A stretch of DNA of 64,000 nucleotides from JALZKA01 sp963753385 (GTDB lineage Bacteria > Actinomycetota > Thermoleophilia > Solirubrobacterales > 70-9). Where the stretch lies: positions 496,001 through 560,000 of the forward strand of contig CAVWCC010000008.1 in NCBI GenBank assembly GCA_963753385.1. Reading direction: 5' to 3'. This document shows, one piece after another, positions 24,119 to 31,300 of the stretch. The position numbers and the translations under genes were made by a program. The notes beneath the pieces are model-generated. The model was not told where the DNA came from. It made no database searches and saw only the letters and a list, made by a program, of their open reading frames with translations. How positions within the stretch are numbered: position 1 is the first letter of the stretch; every line of letters begins with the position of its first letter.

Positions 24119-24285
24119 TCCTCGTCGCCGGCCAGGAACTCGTGGCTCGCGATCGCGAACGCACCGAGCACGATTCCGCCGAGCAACAGGATGACGCCGG
24201 CGATCCGCGTCGGGGTCGAGTCGAACACGAGCATCAAGACGGCGCCGAGACCGAAGACGGCGGCAGCGAGGCGGCCGTCGCTCAT
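24115..24285 (-). CDS. 56-aa membrane protein coupled to cydB (candidate accessory subunit of cytochrome bd)
   Basis: Begins MSDGRLAAAVFGLG and ends ASHEFLAGDED. Two hydrophobic segments (about residues 6-20 and 26-47) make a helical hairpin. Its ATG overlaps the cydB TGA by 4 nt (ATGA), so it is translated only after cydB. Many cytochrome bd operons end with a tiny subunit (CydX, CydS), but those have one helix; this two-helix form is not one I recognise. An operon role is likely, the exact function inferred. Confidence 0.7.
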   Translation of the reverse strand: MSDGRLAAAVFGLGAVLMLVFDSTPTRIAGVILLLGGIVLGAFAIASHEFLAGDED

Positions 24286-25322
24286 CGCGATGCCTCCTCC
24301 TCGGGTGCGCCGATCGGCTTCAGCTCCTCGTGGAGGGCCCCCGCGAGCGTCAGCCGGAAGAGGTAGGCGAGCGCCGGCAGGATCAGGCAGAGGCCGATGG
24401 CCACGCTGATGAGGGTCGCCAGCAGGGTCGCGTCGCCCGCGGCGGCTTCCTGAAAGCTGAGCTCTCCCGGAAGGAAGTCCGGGCGCATCGCGAGACCCAT
24501 GCCCACCAGGATCGAGCCGACCGCGGCCGCGGCGCTCACGCGCGCGGGCGCGAAGCGACGCGTCAAGACGAGGGCGAGCGTTCCGGCGCCGGCGACCGCG
24601 GACGCGATCACCATCACCAGCCCGAGGCCCGACGTCAGGCCGTCATACAGATCAGGAGCGTCGGACTCGATCACCGCCAGCCCGCCGAGCGCGAGTGCGC
24701 CTGCAACGACCGCCGAGCCCAGCGCCCGTACGCGGAAGCGCTCCACCAGGTCGGCGAACCCGGCGGCCTGAGCGTCGGCTGCAAGGAAGATGGCGGCTAT
24801 GTACGCGCCCGATACGACGGCGAGCAGCCCTGCGAAGAGCGAGGTGGCGTTCGTCCATGTGTCGAACGCCCCGCCGGCATCGTCGGCCGAGACCTGCCCG
24901 GATGCGACCGCACCGACGGCGGCGCCGAGGAAGAAGGGGACGAGCACGGACGACAGCGCGAACGTGGCACCGAGGGCCCGCGCCTCGGCAATCGTTGCCG
25001 CCTCGCCGCGCAGGGCGAACGCGGCGCCTCGCAGGATGATTCCGACCGCGGCCAGGAACAGCGGGACGTAGAGGCTCTCCATGATCGGTCCGAATGCCTT
25101 CGGGAAGCACGTCCAGAGCACAACCAGGACGAAGATCAGCCAGACGTGGTTTGCCTCCCAGACCGGGCCCATCGAGCGCTTCACCAGCCCGCGGACGCGC
25201 GCCCCGCGCTCGGCGCTCCCGGCCGTCAGATCCCAGAACCCGGCGCCGAAGTCGGCGCCGCCGAGGACGGCGTAAGCCGTCAGGCCCACCAGCAGCACGG
25301 CGACGGCGAGATCGGCCAACAT
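24282..25322 (-). CDS. cydB: Cytochrome bd ubiquinol oxidase subunit II
   Basis: 346 residues, about nine membrane helices. LTAYAVLGGADFGAGFWDL and VWEANHVWLIFVLVVLWTCFPKAF are CydB signatures (quinol oxidase subunit II). With CydA it oxidises quinol and reduces oxygen to water without proton pumping, giving high oxygen affinity. The ATG shares a base with the cydA stop (TGATG), and the stop overlaps the small downstream gene, so all three are coupled. Confidence 0.95.
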   Translation of the reverse strand: MLADLAVAVLLVGLTAYAVLGGADFGAGFWDLTAGSAERGARVRGLVKRSMGPVWEANHVWLIFVLVVLWTCFPKAFGPIMESLYVPLFLAAVGIILRGAAFALRGEAATIAEARALGATFALSSVLVPFFLGAAVGAVASGQVSADDAGGAFDTWTNATSLFAGLLAVVSGAYIAAIFLAADAQAAGFADLVERFRVRALGSAVVAGALALGGLAVIESDAPDLYDGLTSGLGLVMVIASAVAGAGTLALVLTRRFAPARVSAAAAVGSILVGMGLAMRPDFLPGELSFQEAAAGDATLLATLISVAIGLCLILPALAYLFRLTLAGALHEELKPIGAPEEEASR

Positions 25323-26674
25323 CAGGGTGCCGCCTCGATCGAGCCGGGGCCCTTGCGGGCGAGCCTCCGGAGCAGGAAGAGGACGAGCGTGATCAGGCCT
25401 GCGTAGACGACCACGAGCGTCGCGTACCCGACCGGGATCCCGTCGGCGCCGGTCACGGCCTCCTCGGTGCGCATCAGCTCGTAGACGATCCAGGGCTGGC
25501 GCCCGACCTCGGTGGTGATCCAGCCCGCGATCAGGGCGCAGAGCGCGAGCGGTCCGGCGGCGACGACCGCGCGGTAAAACCACGGCGATGCGGGCAGCGA
25601 CCTGCGGCGCCACCGTGACCAGAGGAACCAGGCGGCGACCAGGACGAGGAGCGTCCCGACCCCGACCATCACCTGGAACGAGTTCCGCACGACTCCGACC
25701 GGCGGCCGGTCGTCCTCCGGAACCGCGTTGAGGCCCTGCACCTCAGCGCTTGGGTCGTGGAACGCGAGCAGCGAGAGCAGGTCCGGGATCTCGACCCCGC
25801 CCCAGACCTTGCCGTCGAAGTAGACCCCGCCGATCGTCAGGGGCGCGCCCTCCTCGGTCTCCTCGAGGCCCTCGAGCGCCGCCAGCTTCGTGGGCTGCTT
25901 TTCGGCGACGGTCCGCGCCGCCCAGTCGCCGACGATGACCTGGGCCGGGGCGGCGAGCGCGACGAACGCCAGCGGCACGATCAACCCCGCCCGGTGGTAG
26001 CGGTCGCGGTGCCCGCGAAGCCATGCGAACGCGTAGACCCCAGCGACCAGGAATCCGGCGACCAGGAAGCCGGCGAGGTACATGTGGATCAGCTCGTGCC
26101 AGAGGTTGTCGTTGAAGAGAGCCTCGAGCGGGCGCACGTCCGTCACCTCGCCGGCGGCGTTGAGGTCGAAGCCGGTGGGCTGGTTCATCCACCCGTTGAC
26201 CGCGATGACGAACATCGCGCCCGTGAACCCAGCGATCACGATCGGGATGCCCGCCATCAGGTGGGCGCGCGGAGAGAGCCGATCCCAGCCGTAGACGTAG
26301 ATCGCGATGAAGATCGCCTCCATGAAGAACGAGACACCCTCCAGCGCAAAGGCGAAGCCGAAGACCTCGCCCCACTGCTCCATGAACCGCGGCCACAGCA
26401 GGCCGAGCTCGAACGAGAGGATCGTGCCGGTGACGACGCCGACCGCGAACAGGATCAGCATCACCTTCGACCAGCGCCGCGCGAGCGCCCGGTAGGTCTC
26501 GTCGCCGGTTCGCAGCCAAAGGCCCTCGAGGAACAGGACCATCGCCGGAAACGCGATGCCGAAGCAGACCAGCGGGATGTGGACGCCAAGGGAGAGCGCC
26601 TGCATCTGACGCGCCTCGAGCAGGTAGGGCTGCGAGACCTGGTCGCCGATCGCGGCTAGAAGCAGCTCGGGCAT
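25322..26674 (-). CDS. cydA: Cytochrome bd ubiquinol oxidase subunit I
   Basis: 450 residues. ARQMQALSLGVHIPLVCFG carries the heme b595 histidine, FGFAFALEGVSFFMEAIF is a conserved helix with the proton-path glutamates, HELIHMYLAGF the next histidine, and TTEVGRQPWIVYELMRTEEAV is the GRQPW signature. The Q-loop is of the short type common outside enterobacteria. ATG 26672-26674 chosen because upstream codons are non-homologous and TAGGA lies just before it. Confidence 0.95.
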   Translation of the reverse strand: MPELLLAAIGDQVSQPYLLEARQMQALSLGVHIPLVCFGIAFPAMVLFLEGLWLRTGDETYRALARRWSKVMLILFAVGVVTGTILSFELGLLWPRFMEQWGEVFGFAFALEGVSFFMEAIFIAIYVYGWDRLSPRAHLMAGIPIVIAGFTGAMFVIAVNGWMNQPTGFDLNAAGEVTDVRPLEALFNDNLWHELIHMYLAGFLVAGFLVAGVYAFAWLRGHRDRYHRAGLIVPLAFVALAAPAQVIVGDWAARTVAEKQPTKLAALEGLEETEEGAPLTIGGVYFDGKVWGGVEIPDLLSLLAFHDPSAEVQGLNAVPEDDRPPVGVVRNSFQVMVGVGTLLVLVAAWFLWSRWRRRSLPASPWFYRAVVAAGPLALCALIAGWITTEVGRQPWIVYELMRTEEAVTGADGIPVGYATLVVVYAGLITLVLFLLRRLARKGPGSIEAAP

Positions 26675-26715
26675 TCCTAGCCGGACAATATGCCGACCGC
26701 CTCCAGGGCGCGTCC

Positions 26716-26721
26716 TACACT
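26716..26721 (+). promoter_or_regulatory. -10-like TACACT, hisIE-trpE (leaderless-type)
   Basis: TACACT ends 6 nt before the hisIE ATG with no ribosome site between. It would drive hisIE-trpE-trpG. Confidence 0.45.
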
Positions 26722-26727
26722 CCTCGG

Positions 26728-27381
26728 ATGACCGAGGAGCAGGCAATTCAGTTCGACGAGCGCGGCCTGGTGCCCTGCGTGGCGCAGGACTGGACAACGG
26801 GCGAGGTGTTGACGTTGGCGTACATGAGCGTCGAGTCGCTCGCACTCACGCGCGAGACCGGGGAGGTCCATTTCTGGAGCCGGTCACGAGAGGAGATCTG
26901 GCGCAAGGGAGAGACCTCCGGCAACGTGCTGCGCCTGCGGCAGCTCCGTTACGACTGTGACGCCGACGCCGTCGTCGCCTTGGTCGAGCCGACCGGCCCG
27001 GCGTGCCACACCGGCGAGCGGTCGTGCTTCTACCGCGACCTGGAGGGGAGTGCCGATTCCGAACCCGACGGGCCTGCCGTCTCCGGTGAGCCGGTGCCCG
27101 CGGCGCACGAGGCGCTCGCGGCGCTCGAGCGCACCCTCGCCGACCGGCAGCGCGAGCGGCCCGACGGCTCGTACACGGTCGAGCTCCTCGACGACCCGGA
27201 ACTGATCGGGGCCAAGGTGCGCGAGGAGGCGGACGAGGTTGCTCGGGCCGCGGCGGGCGAGTCGGACGAGCGCGTCGCCGAGGAGGCGACCGACGTCCTC
27301 TACCACCTCGCGGTGCTGCTGCGCTCGCGCGACATTGCGCTCGAGCGAGTGATGGAGACCCTCAATGCCCGTCGCCGCTGA
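26728..27381 (+). CDS. hisIE: Bifunctional phosphoribosyl-AMP cyclohydrolase / phosphoribosyl-ATP pyrophosphatase
   Basis: 217 residues. The HisI part (about 1-110) contains VLTLAYMSVESLALTRETGE, FWSRSREEIWRKGETSGN and the metal-binding YDCDADAVVALV and GPACHTGERSCF cysteines; the HisE part (120-217) has KVREEADEVARAA and EEATDVLYHLAVLL, the four-helix pyrophosphatase motif. It performs steps 2 and 3 of histidine synthesis. Overlaps trpE by 17 nt. Confidence 0.95.
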   Translation: MTEEQAIQFDERGLVPCVAQDWTTGEVLTLAYMSVESLALTRETGEVHFWSRSREEIWRKGETSGNVLRLRQLRYDCDADAVVALVEPTGPACHTGERSCFYRDLEGSADSEPDGPAVSGEPVPAAHEALAALERTLADRQRERPDGSYTVELLDDPELIGAKVREEADEVARAAAGESDERVAEEATDVLYHLAVLLRSRDIALERVMETLNARRR

Positions 27382-28762
27382 GCGGCCCCGCGTCCTGCCG
27401 GTCGTCGAGCGGTTCATCGACGACTGCGAGACCCCGGTCTCGGCGTTCCTCAAGCTGCGCGCGGCGTTCGAGGGCAATGCCTACCTGCTCGAGTCCGCCG
27501 AGCAGGGCCGCCTCGGCCGCTACTCGTTCCTCGGCTTCAAGCCTCACCGGACTCTGACCTGGTCGCTCGGCGACGGCGGCGATCCATACAAGCTGGCCGC
27601 CGACCTGGTTGACGGCTACGAGGTCAAGGTCCCCACTGATGCACCCCCGTTTCCGGGCGGCGCGGTGGGTTTCTTCGGCTACGACCTCGTGCGCACGGTC
27701 GAGCCGCTCGGCGCGCCGAACCCCGACCCGCTCGGGCTTCCCGACCTGGCGCTGATGGTCTGCGAGCTGATGCTCGTGTTCGACCACTCGCAGCACGAGC
27801 TGAGCGTGATCGCATTCCCGTTCGGCGAGGACGCCGATGCTGAGGCATTGATCGCCGAGGCGCGTGCCGCGTTGCAGGGGCCGATTCCAGCGACACAGGC
27901 TCGCCAAGAAGCCGAACCCGTGGAGTTCGAGTCGAACATGACCCGGGAGGAATTCGAGGGGAACGTGGCGAGGATCGTCGAGTACGTCTACGCGGGGGAC
28001 GCGTTCCAGGTGGTGCCCTCGCAGCGCTTCTCGGCGCCGGTCCCGGTCGAGGCGTTCTCGATCTATCGCGGCCTGCGGGCGATCAACCCCTCGCCCTACA
28101 TGTACTTCCTCGACTTCGGCGAGTTCCAGATCGCCGGCGCGTCGCCGGAGCCTCTCGTGAAGGTCACGGGCCGCCGGGTCGAGACCAGGCCGATCGCGGG
28201 TACCTACCCGCGCGGGGCCGACGAGGAGGAGGATCGGCGGAACGCCGAGGCTCTATTGGCCGACCCGAAGGAGCGCGCCGAGCACGTGATGCTGGTCGAT
28301 CTCGGCCGCAACGACCTCGGGCGGGTCTGCGAGTACGGGTCCGTATCCGTCGACGAGCTGATGGTCGTCGAGACCTACTCGCACGTGCTGCACATCGTGA
28401 GCAGGGTGTCGGGCACGCTGCGCGATGGCACGTCGGCGATGGACGTCCTGCGGGCGACGCTTCCGGCGGGGACGCTGTCAGGCGCGCCAAAGGTTCGTGC
28501 GATGCAGATCATCGACGAGCTCGAGCCGCACAAGCGCGGCTCCTACGGCGGGGCGATCGGCTACCTGGGGTTCGACGGCGACCTCGACACGGCGATTCAC
28601 ATCCGGACCGTCGTCGTCAAGGGCGGAGTCGCCCACGTGCAGGCGGGCGGCGGGACGGTGGCCGACGCGAAGCCGGCGCGCGAGTACGACGAGTCGGTCA
28701 CCAAGGCGACGGCCGTGTTCCGCGCGGTCGAGCTTGCGGCGAGCCAGCCGGAGTGGCCATAG
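27365..28762 (+). CDS. trpE: Anthranilate synthase component I
   Basis: 465 residues. FKPHRTLTW and the chorismate-binding core (NPSPYMYFLDFGEFQIAGASP, TRPIAGTYPRG, ERAEHVMLVDLGRNDLGRVC, TLPAGTLSGAPKVRAMQII, SYGGAIGYLGFDG) are all present. It makes anthranilate from chorismate with ammonia delivered by TrpG. The LLES sequence early in the protein resembles the LLESS tryptophan feedback motif, so allosteric inhibition is likely. Followed by repeat B copy 5 and trpG. Confidence 0.96.
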   Translation: MPVAAERPRVLPVVERFIDDCETPVSAFLKLRAAFEGNAYLLESAEQGRLGRYSFLGFKPHRTLTWSLGDGGDPYKLAADLVDGYEVKVPTDAPPFPGGAVGFFGYDLVRTVEPLGAPNPDPLGLPDLALMVCELMLVFDHSQHELSVIAFPFGEDADAEALIAEARAALQGPIPATQARQEAEPVEFESNMTREEFEGNVARIVEYVYAGDAFQVVPSQRFSAPVPVEAFSIYRGLRAINPSPYMYFLDFGEFQIAGASPEPLVKVTGRRVETRPIAGTYPRGADEEEDRRNAEALLADPKERAEHVMLVDLGRNDLGRVCEYGSVSVDELMVVETYSHVLHIVSRVSGTLRDGTSAMDVLRATLPAGTLSGAPKVRAMQIIDELEPHKRGSYGGAIGYLGFDGDLDTAIHIRTVVVKGGVAHVQAGGGTVADAKPAREYDESVTKATAVFRAVELAASQPEWP

Positions 28763-28767
28763 ATCTG

Positions 28768-29376
28768 ATGAGCGACGTAAGGCGCGAAAGAGACCTTGCC
28801 CCCCTGGTAAGGGATGTATCTGTCCTCGTGATCGACAACTACGACTCCTTCACCTACAACCTCGTCCAGTACCTGGGCGAGCTGGGCGGGGAGGTCGACG
28901 TCGTGCGTAACGACCACGCGACGGTGGCCGAATTGCTCGAGCGCGGTGCCGACCGGCTCGTGATCTCGCCCGGTCCGTGCACCCCGGCCGACGCGGGCAT
29001 CTCGATCGAGGCGTCGCGCGCGTTCCCGGAGGCGGGCGTTCCGACCCTCGGCGTCTGCCTCGGCCACCAGGCGATGGTGGAGGCCTTCGGCGGCAAGGTG
29101 ATCCGGGGCGAGCCGGTCCACGGCAAGGACGCCGAGGTCGCGCACTCGGGTGCCGGCATCTTCGCGGGCGTTCACTCGCCGCTTCGGGCGGGCCGCTATC
29201 ACTCGCTGATCGCCGACCCGGCCCTGCCCGACGCGTTCGAGGTCACGGCCACCTCAGGCGACGTCGTGATGGGCGTCCGCCACCGCGAGCTGCCCGCCGA
29301 GGGCGTCCAGTTCCACCCGGAGTCGATCCTGACGCCGGACGGCAAGCGCCTGCTGCAGAACTTCCTGGACGGTTAG
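28768..29376 (+). CDS. trpG: Anthranilate synthase component II (glutamine amidotransferase)
   Basis: Class I amidotransferase: IDNYDSFTYNLVQYLGELGG at the start, VISPGPCTPADAG, the catalytic cysteine in LGVCLGHQAMVEAFGG, and the His-Glu pair in VQFHPES near the end. Start is ambiguous. GTG 28828 would remove residues of the first strand. ATG 28768 keeps it but adds 20 residues encoded by repeat B copy 5. At the position where other copies carry the start codon there is GTC (28822-28824), one base from a start. I list the ATG form; the gene itself is certain. Confidence 0.9.
   Translation: MSDVRRERDLAPLVRDVSVLVIDNYDSFTYNLVQYLGELGGEVDVVRNDHATVAELLERGADRLVISPGPCTPADAGISIEASRAFPEAGVPTLGVCLGHQAMVEAFGGKVIRGEPVHGKDAEVAHSGAGIFAGVHSPLRAGRYHSLIADPALPDAFEVTATSGDVVMGVRHRELPAEGVQFHPESILTPDGKRLLQNFLDG
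28769..28821 (+). repeat. Repeat B copy 5, between trpE and trpG
   Basis: TGA, hairpin GCGAC-GTAA-GGCGC (one A-G mismatch), GAAA, linker, and a stem pairing CCTTGCC with GGTAAGG. The mini-ORF in this copy (ATG 28768) has no stop and runs in frame into TrpG. Confidence 0.85.
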
Positions 29377-29377
29377 G

Positions 29378-29740
29378 TCAGTCGCCGGTCGGCACAACAC
29401 CGGCCGGCTCGACCATCAGGATCACCGTGCGGGCAGGCGCGCTCGTCTTGTGGAGGACGCCCTTGGGGACGGTGTACCCCTGGTGCGGGCTGAGCCTGAC
29501 GCTGTCCGAGCCCTCGACGTCGATCACGAGCTCGCCCTCGAGGACGAGGAAGAACTCGTCCTCCTCGTCGTGCTTGTGCCAGTGGAAGTCGCCCTCGATC
29601 ACGCCGAGGCGCACGACCGAATCGTTCACCGCGGTCAGCGTCTGGTTGAACCACGGCTCGTTCGCGGCGGCCTCGGCGCCGACGTCAATCACGCTCAGCT
29701 GCCCGTACTTGTCATCGAGCTTGATGTCGTAATCAGCCAC
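29378..29740 (-). CDS. Cupin domain protein
   Basis: 120 residues; GTG start with a strong AAGGAGGA ribosome site. EGDFHWHKHDEEDEFFLVLEG carries the first cupin metal motif (two His and a Glu), and GYTVPKGVLHKTSA the second His. The fold binds a divalent metal; small cupins of this form are often isomerases or sensors with unknown substrate. Converges on trpG with a single base between stops, so it belongs to no trp operon. Confidence 0.9.
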   Translation of the reverse strand: MADYDIKLDDKYGQLSVIDVGAEAAANEPWFNQTLTAVNDSVVRLGVIEGDFHWHKHDEEDEFFLVLEGELVIDVEGSDSVRLSPHQGYTVPKGVLHKTSAPARTVILMVEPAGVVPTGD

Positions 29741-29765
29741 GGCTCCTCCTTGTGTCGCCTTTCGT

Positions 29766-30227
29766 GTGATGAGTTTGACCGAGCGAAGTAGGGACGACAG
29801 AGTGAAGCTCGGGATCACAGCAGTGGCGGTCGTCGCGGCGGTAGGCGTCGGTTGGGTCGCGCAGGCCGGAGGATCGGGCTCGGCGCTCTTTGGGCCCGCG
29901 TACGACTCGACCGCAGTCACCAAGAACGGCGAGCCGCATGAGCTGGTCGAGGGCACGAGGATCCGCGTCAAGTTCGTTCATGAGGATCACGACGTCGTTC
30001 GCTGGCGGTCCGGCTGCAACCAGTTCGGCGCGGGCGTAGAGGTCACCCCGAAGCGGCTCGAAGTCGGCCAGATCGGCGGGACGGAAGTGGGCTGCGCGAA
30101 GCGCCTCCACCGCCAGGACGAGTGGATCGCGCGCGTCTTCGGCTCGGACCCGAAATGGATCCGCCAGGGCCGGAGGCTGAAGCTCAGGGCGGGCGACGAC
30201 GCCATCAGGCTCCGCCGGCGCGCCTAG
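29766..30227 (+). CDS. META/HslJ domain protein, membrane-anchored
   Basis: 153 residues from GTG 29766 (ATG 29769 is equally possible). A signal anchor (residues 14-32) leads into a META domain: FGPAYDSTAV, RIRVKFVHEDHDVVRWRSGCNQFGAGVEV, then GGTEVGCAKRLHRQDEWIARVF, the conserved cysteine-containing core. HslJ-like proteins are linked to heat shock or envelope stress; exact role unknown. Divergent from the cupin gene with 25 bp between starts. Confidence 0.8.
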   Translation: MMSLTERSRDDRVKLGITAVAVVAAVGVGWVAQAGGSGSALFGPAYDSTAVTKNGEPHELVEGTRIRVKFVHEDHDVVRWRSGCNQFGAGVEVTPKRLEVGQIGGTEVGCAKRLHRQDEWIARVFGSDPKWIRQGRRLKLRAGDDAIRLRRRA

Positions 30228-30239
30228 CGCGCCTCCCCG

Positions 30240-30286
30240 CCGAAACCCGAGAATCCGCCCACAGTGTCCGGTTATTCGGGTTTCGG
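30240..30286. terminator. Inverted repeat between convergent genes
   Basis: CCGAAACCCG (30240-30249) and CGGGTTTCGG (30277-30286) are perfect 10-bp complements around a 27-nt spacer, placed in the gap between the META-domain gene (+) and the TolB-like gene (-). Likely a bidirectional terminator. Confidence 0.55.
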
Positions 30287-30306
30287 TGCCTCGACGCTGG
30301 TCACCG

Positions 30307-31158
30307 CTAGCGTTTCGGCTTGACCGCCCAGTCCGGGTCCGCGATGTGGCCCTTGCGCTTGGTCAGGGCGTGCTCGTTGGAGCCGTCGGCTTGCATCTTG
30401 AAGATGTCGGGGTTCTCCCCGAGCAATTGCATGTAGATGATCTGCTTGCCGTTGGGGGAATAGTCCGGGTCGAACTGGCTAACAGCATCCACTCCTCCTT
30501 GAGTCGTCGCGTCATCTCCATGCGTGAGGCGGCGAGAGTCGGTGCCACGAAAGCGGATGTCGAAGATGTCATAGCCGGAGTCAGCGGTCGAGGCCGCGTA
30601 GACGATCCGCCGGCCGTTCGGCGAGAAGTCGGGCGCTCGCTCGTCGCCCACCCGGTCGGTGAGTTGCCTGACGTCGGTGCCGTCGGAGCGAGCGACGTAG
30701 ATGTTCCAGTTGGGGTCTTCGACGGTGCCGTCGTCCTGTCGCCAGGCGATCTTCGACCCGTCGGAGGAATAGGCCGGGGCGGAGGGCCAAACCGTCTCGC
30801 CCCCGCGCATGAATTCCGGCGCCTCGTCGATCGGGACCATTCCGTTGCCGTTGGCCCGCATCGCGTGGTACGTGAGGCAACACGTCTGCTCTGGCTCGGA
30901 GCTGAACGCGACCCATAGCCCGTTCGGCGATACGGTGGGGTCTCGCTGCCAGTCGTCCAGCATCTTGACCGGCTTCACGTCCGTGCCACGTGGCGTCATC
31001 GAGAAGATGTCCGTGAAGTAGCCCGTCGGCTCGAGATTGCTGGCGAAGAAGATCCGGCCGTTATTGCCCGCGAAGCTCGCCGGCGCGCTGGCCGGGACTG
31101 CGACCGCGAGCAGGATCGGGATCAGGAGCGAAGCGAGGTGGCGCCGTTTCAGGTGCAT
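30307..31158 (-). CDS. TolB-like beta-propeller protein, secreted
   Basis: 283 residues from ATG 31156-31158. Signal peptide (HLASLLIPILLAVAVPASA), then repeats of the WD40-like PD40 type: RDPTVSPNGLWVAFSS, APAYSSDGSKIAWRQDD, APDFSPNGRRIVYAAS, DPDYSPNGKQIIYMQ. This makes a partial propeller, likely exported and acting outside the membrane. The gene at 53542-54828 is a larger relative that also opens with PGNNG or AGNNG after the signal. A more distal ATG would add 16 residues. Confidence 0.85.
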   Translation of the reverse strand: MHLKRRHLASLLIPILLAVAVPASAPASFAGNNGRIFFASNLEPTGYFTDIFSMTPRGTDVKPVKMLDDWQRDPTVSPNGLWVAFSSEPEQTCCLTYHAMRANGNGMVPIDEAPEFMRGGETVWPSAPAYSSDGSKIAWRQDDGTVEDPNWNIYVARSDGTDVRQLTDRVGDERAPDFSPNGRRIVYAASTADSGYDIFDIRFRGTDSRRLTHGDDATTQGGVDAVSQFDPDYSPNGKQIIYMQLLGENPDIFKMQADGSNEHALTKRKGHIADPDWAVKPKR

Positions 31159-31192
31159 CGGAAACAGGGTAGGGCGGCTGCGGCGTCCCTCC

Positions 31193-31240
31193 ATCCCGGT
31201 AAAGCACGGGATCTGGATCCCGGTCAACCACGGGCTCGAG
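31193..31240 (+). repeat. Two 24-nt imperfect tandem repeats upstream of trpD
   Basis: 31193-31216 and 31217-31240 both follow the pattern ATCCCGGT-N-AA-N-CACGGG. The junction forms a CGGGATC-TG-GATCCCG palindrome. Position between the TolB-like gene and trpD, about 60 bp before the trpD start, suggests an operator. Confidence 0.55.
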
Positions 31241-31285
31241 TGCGTAGTTGGTACTGACGCCGACAGCCTCCGCGACTGCACAAGC

Positions 31286-31291
31286 CATACT
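31286..31291 (+). promoter_or_regulatory. -10-like CATACT, trpD
   Basis: CATACT ends 9 nt before the trpD ATG and no ribosome site intervenes; a very short or absent leader is implied. Confidence 0.35.
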
Positions 31292-31300
31292 GCGCGCTCG

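Noticed and set aside
28766..28826. Hammerhead ribozyme: CTGATGA-stem-GAAA in repeat B copy 5, with possible stem I pairing ATAGAT/ATCTGT
   Set aside because: The CTGATGA half is not conserved in the other four copies, stem III is imperfect and the base before the cleavage position does not fit NUH. The match looks coincidental.
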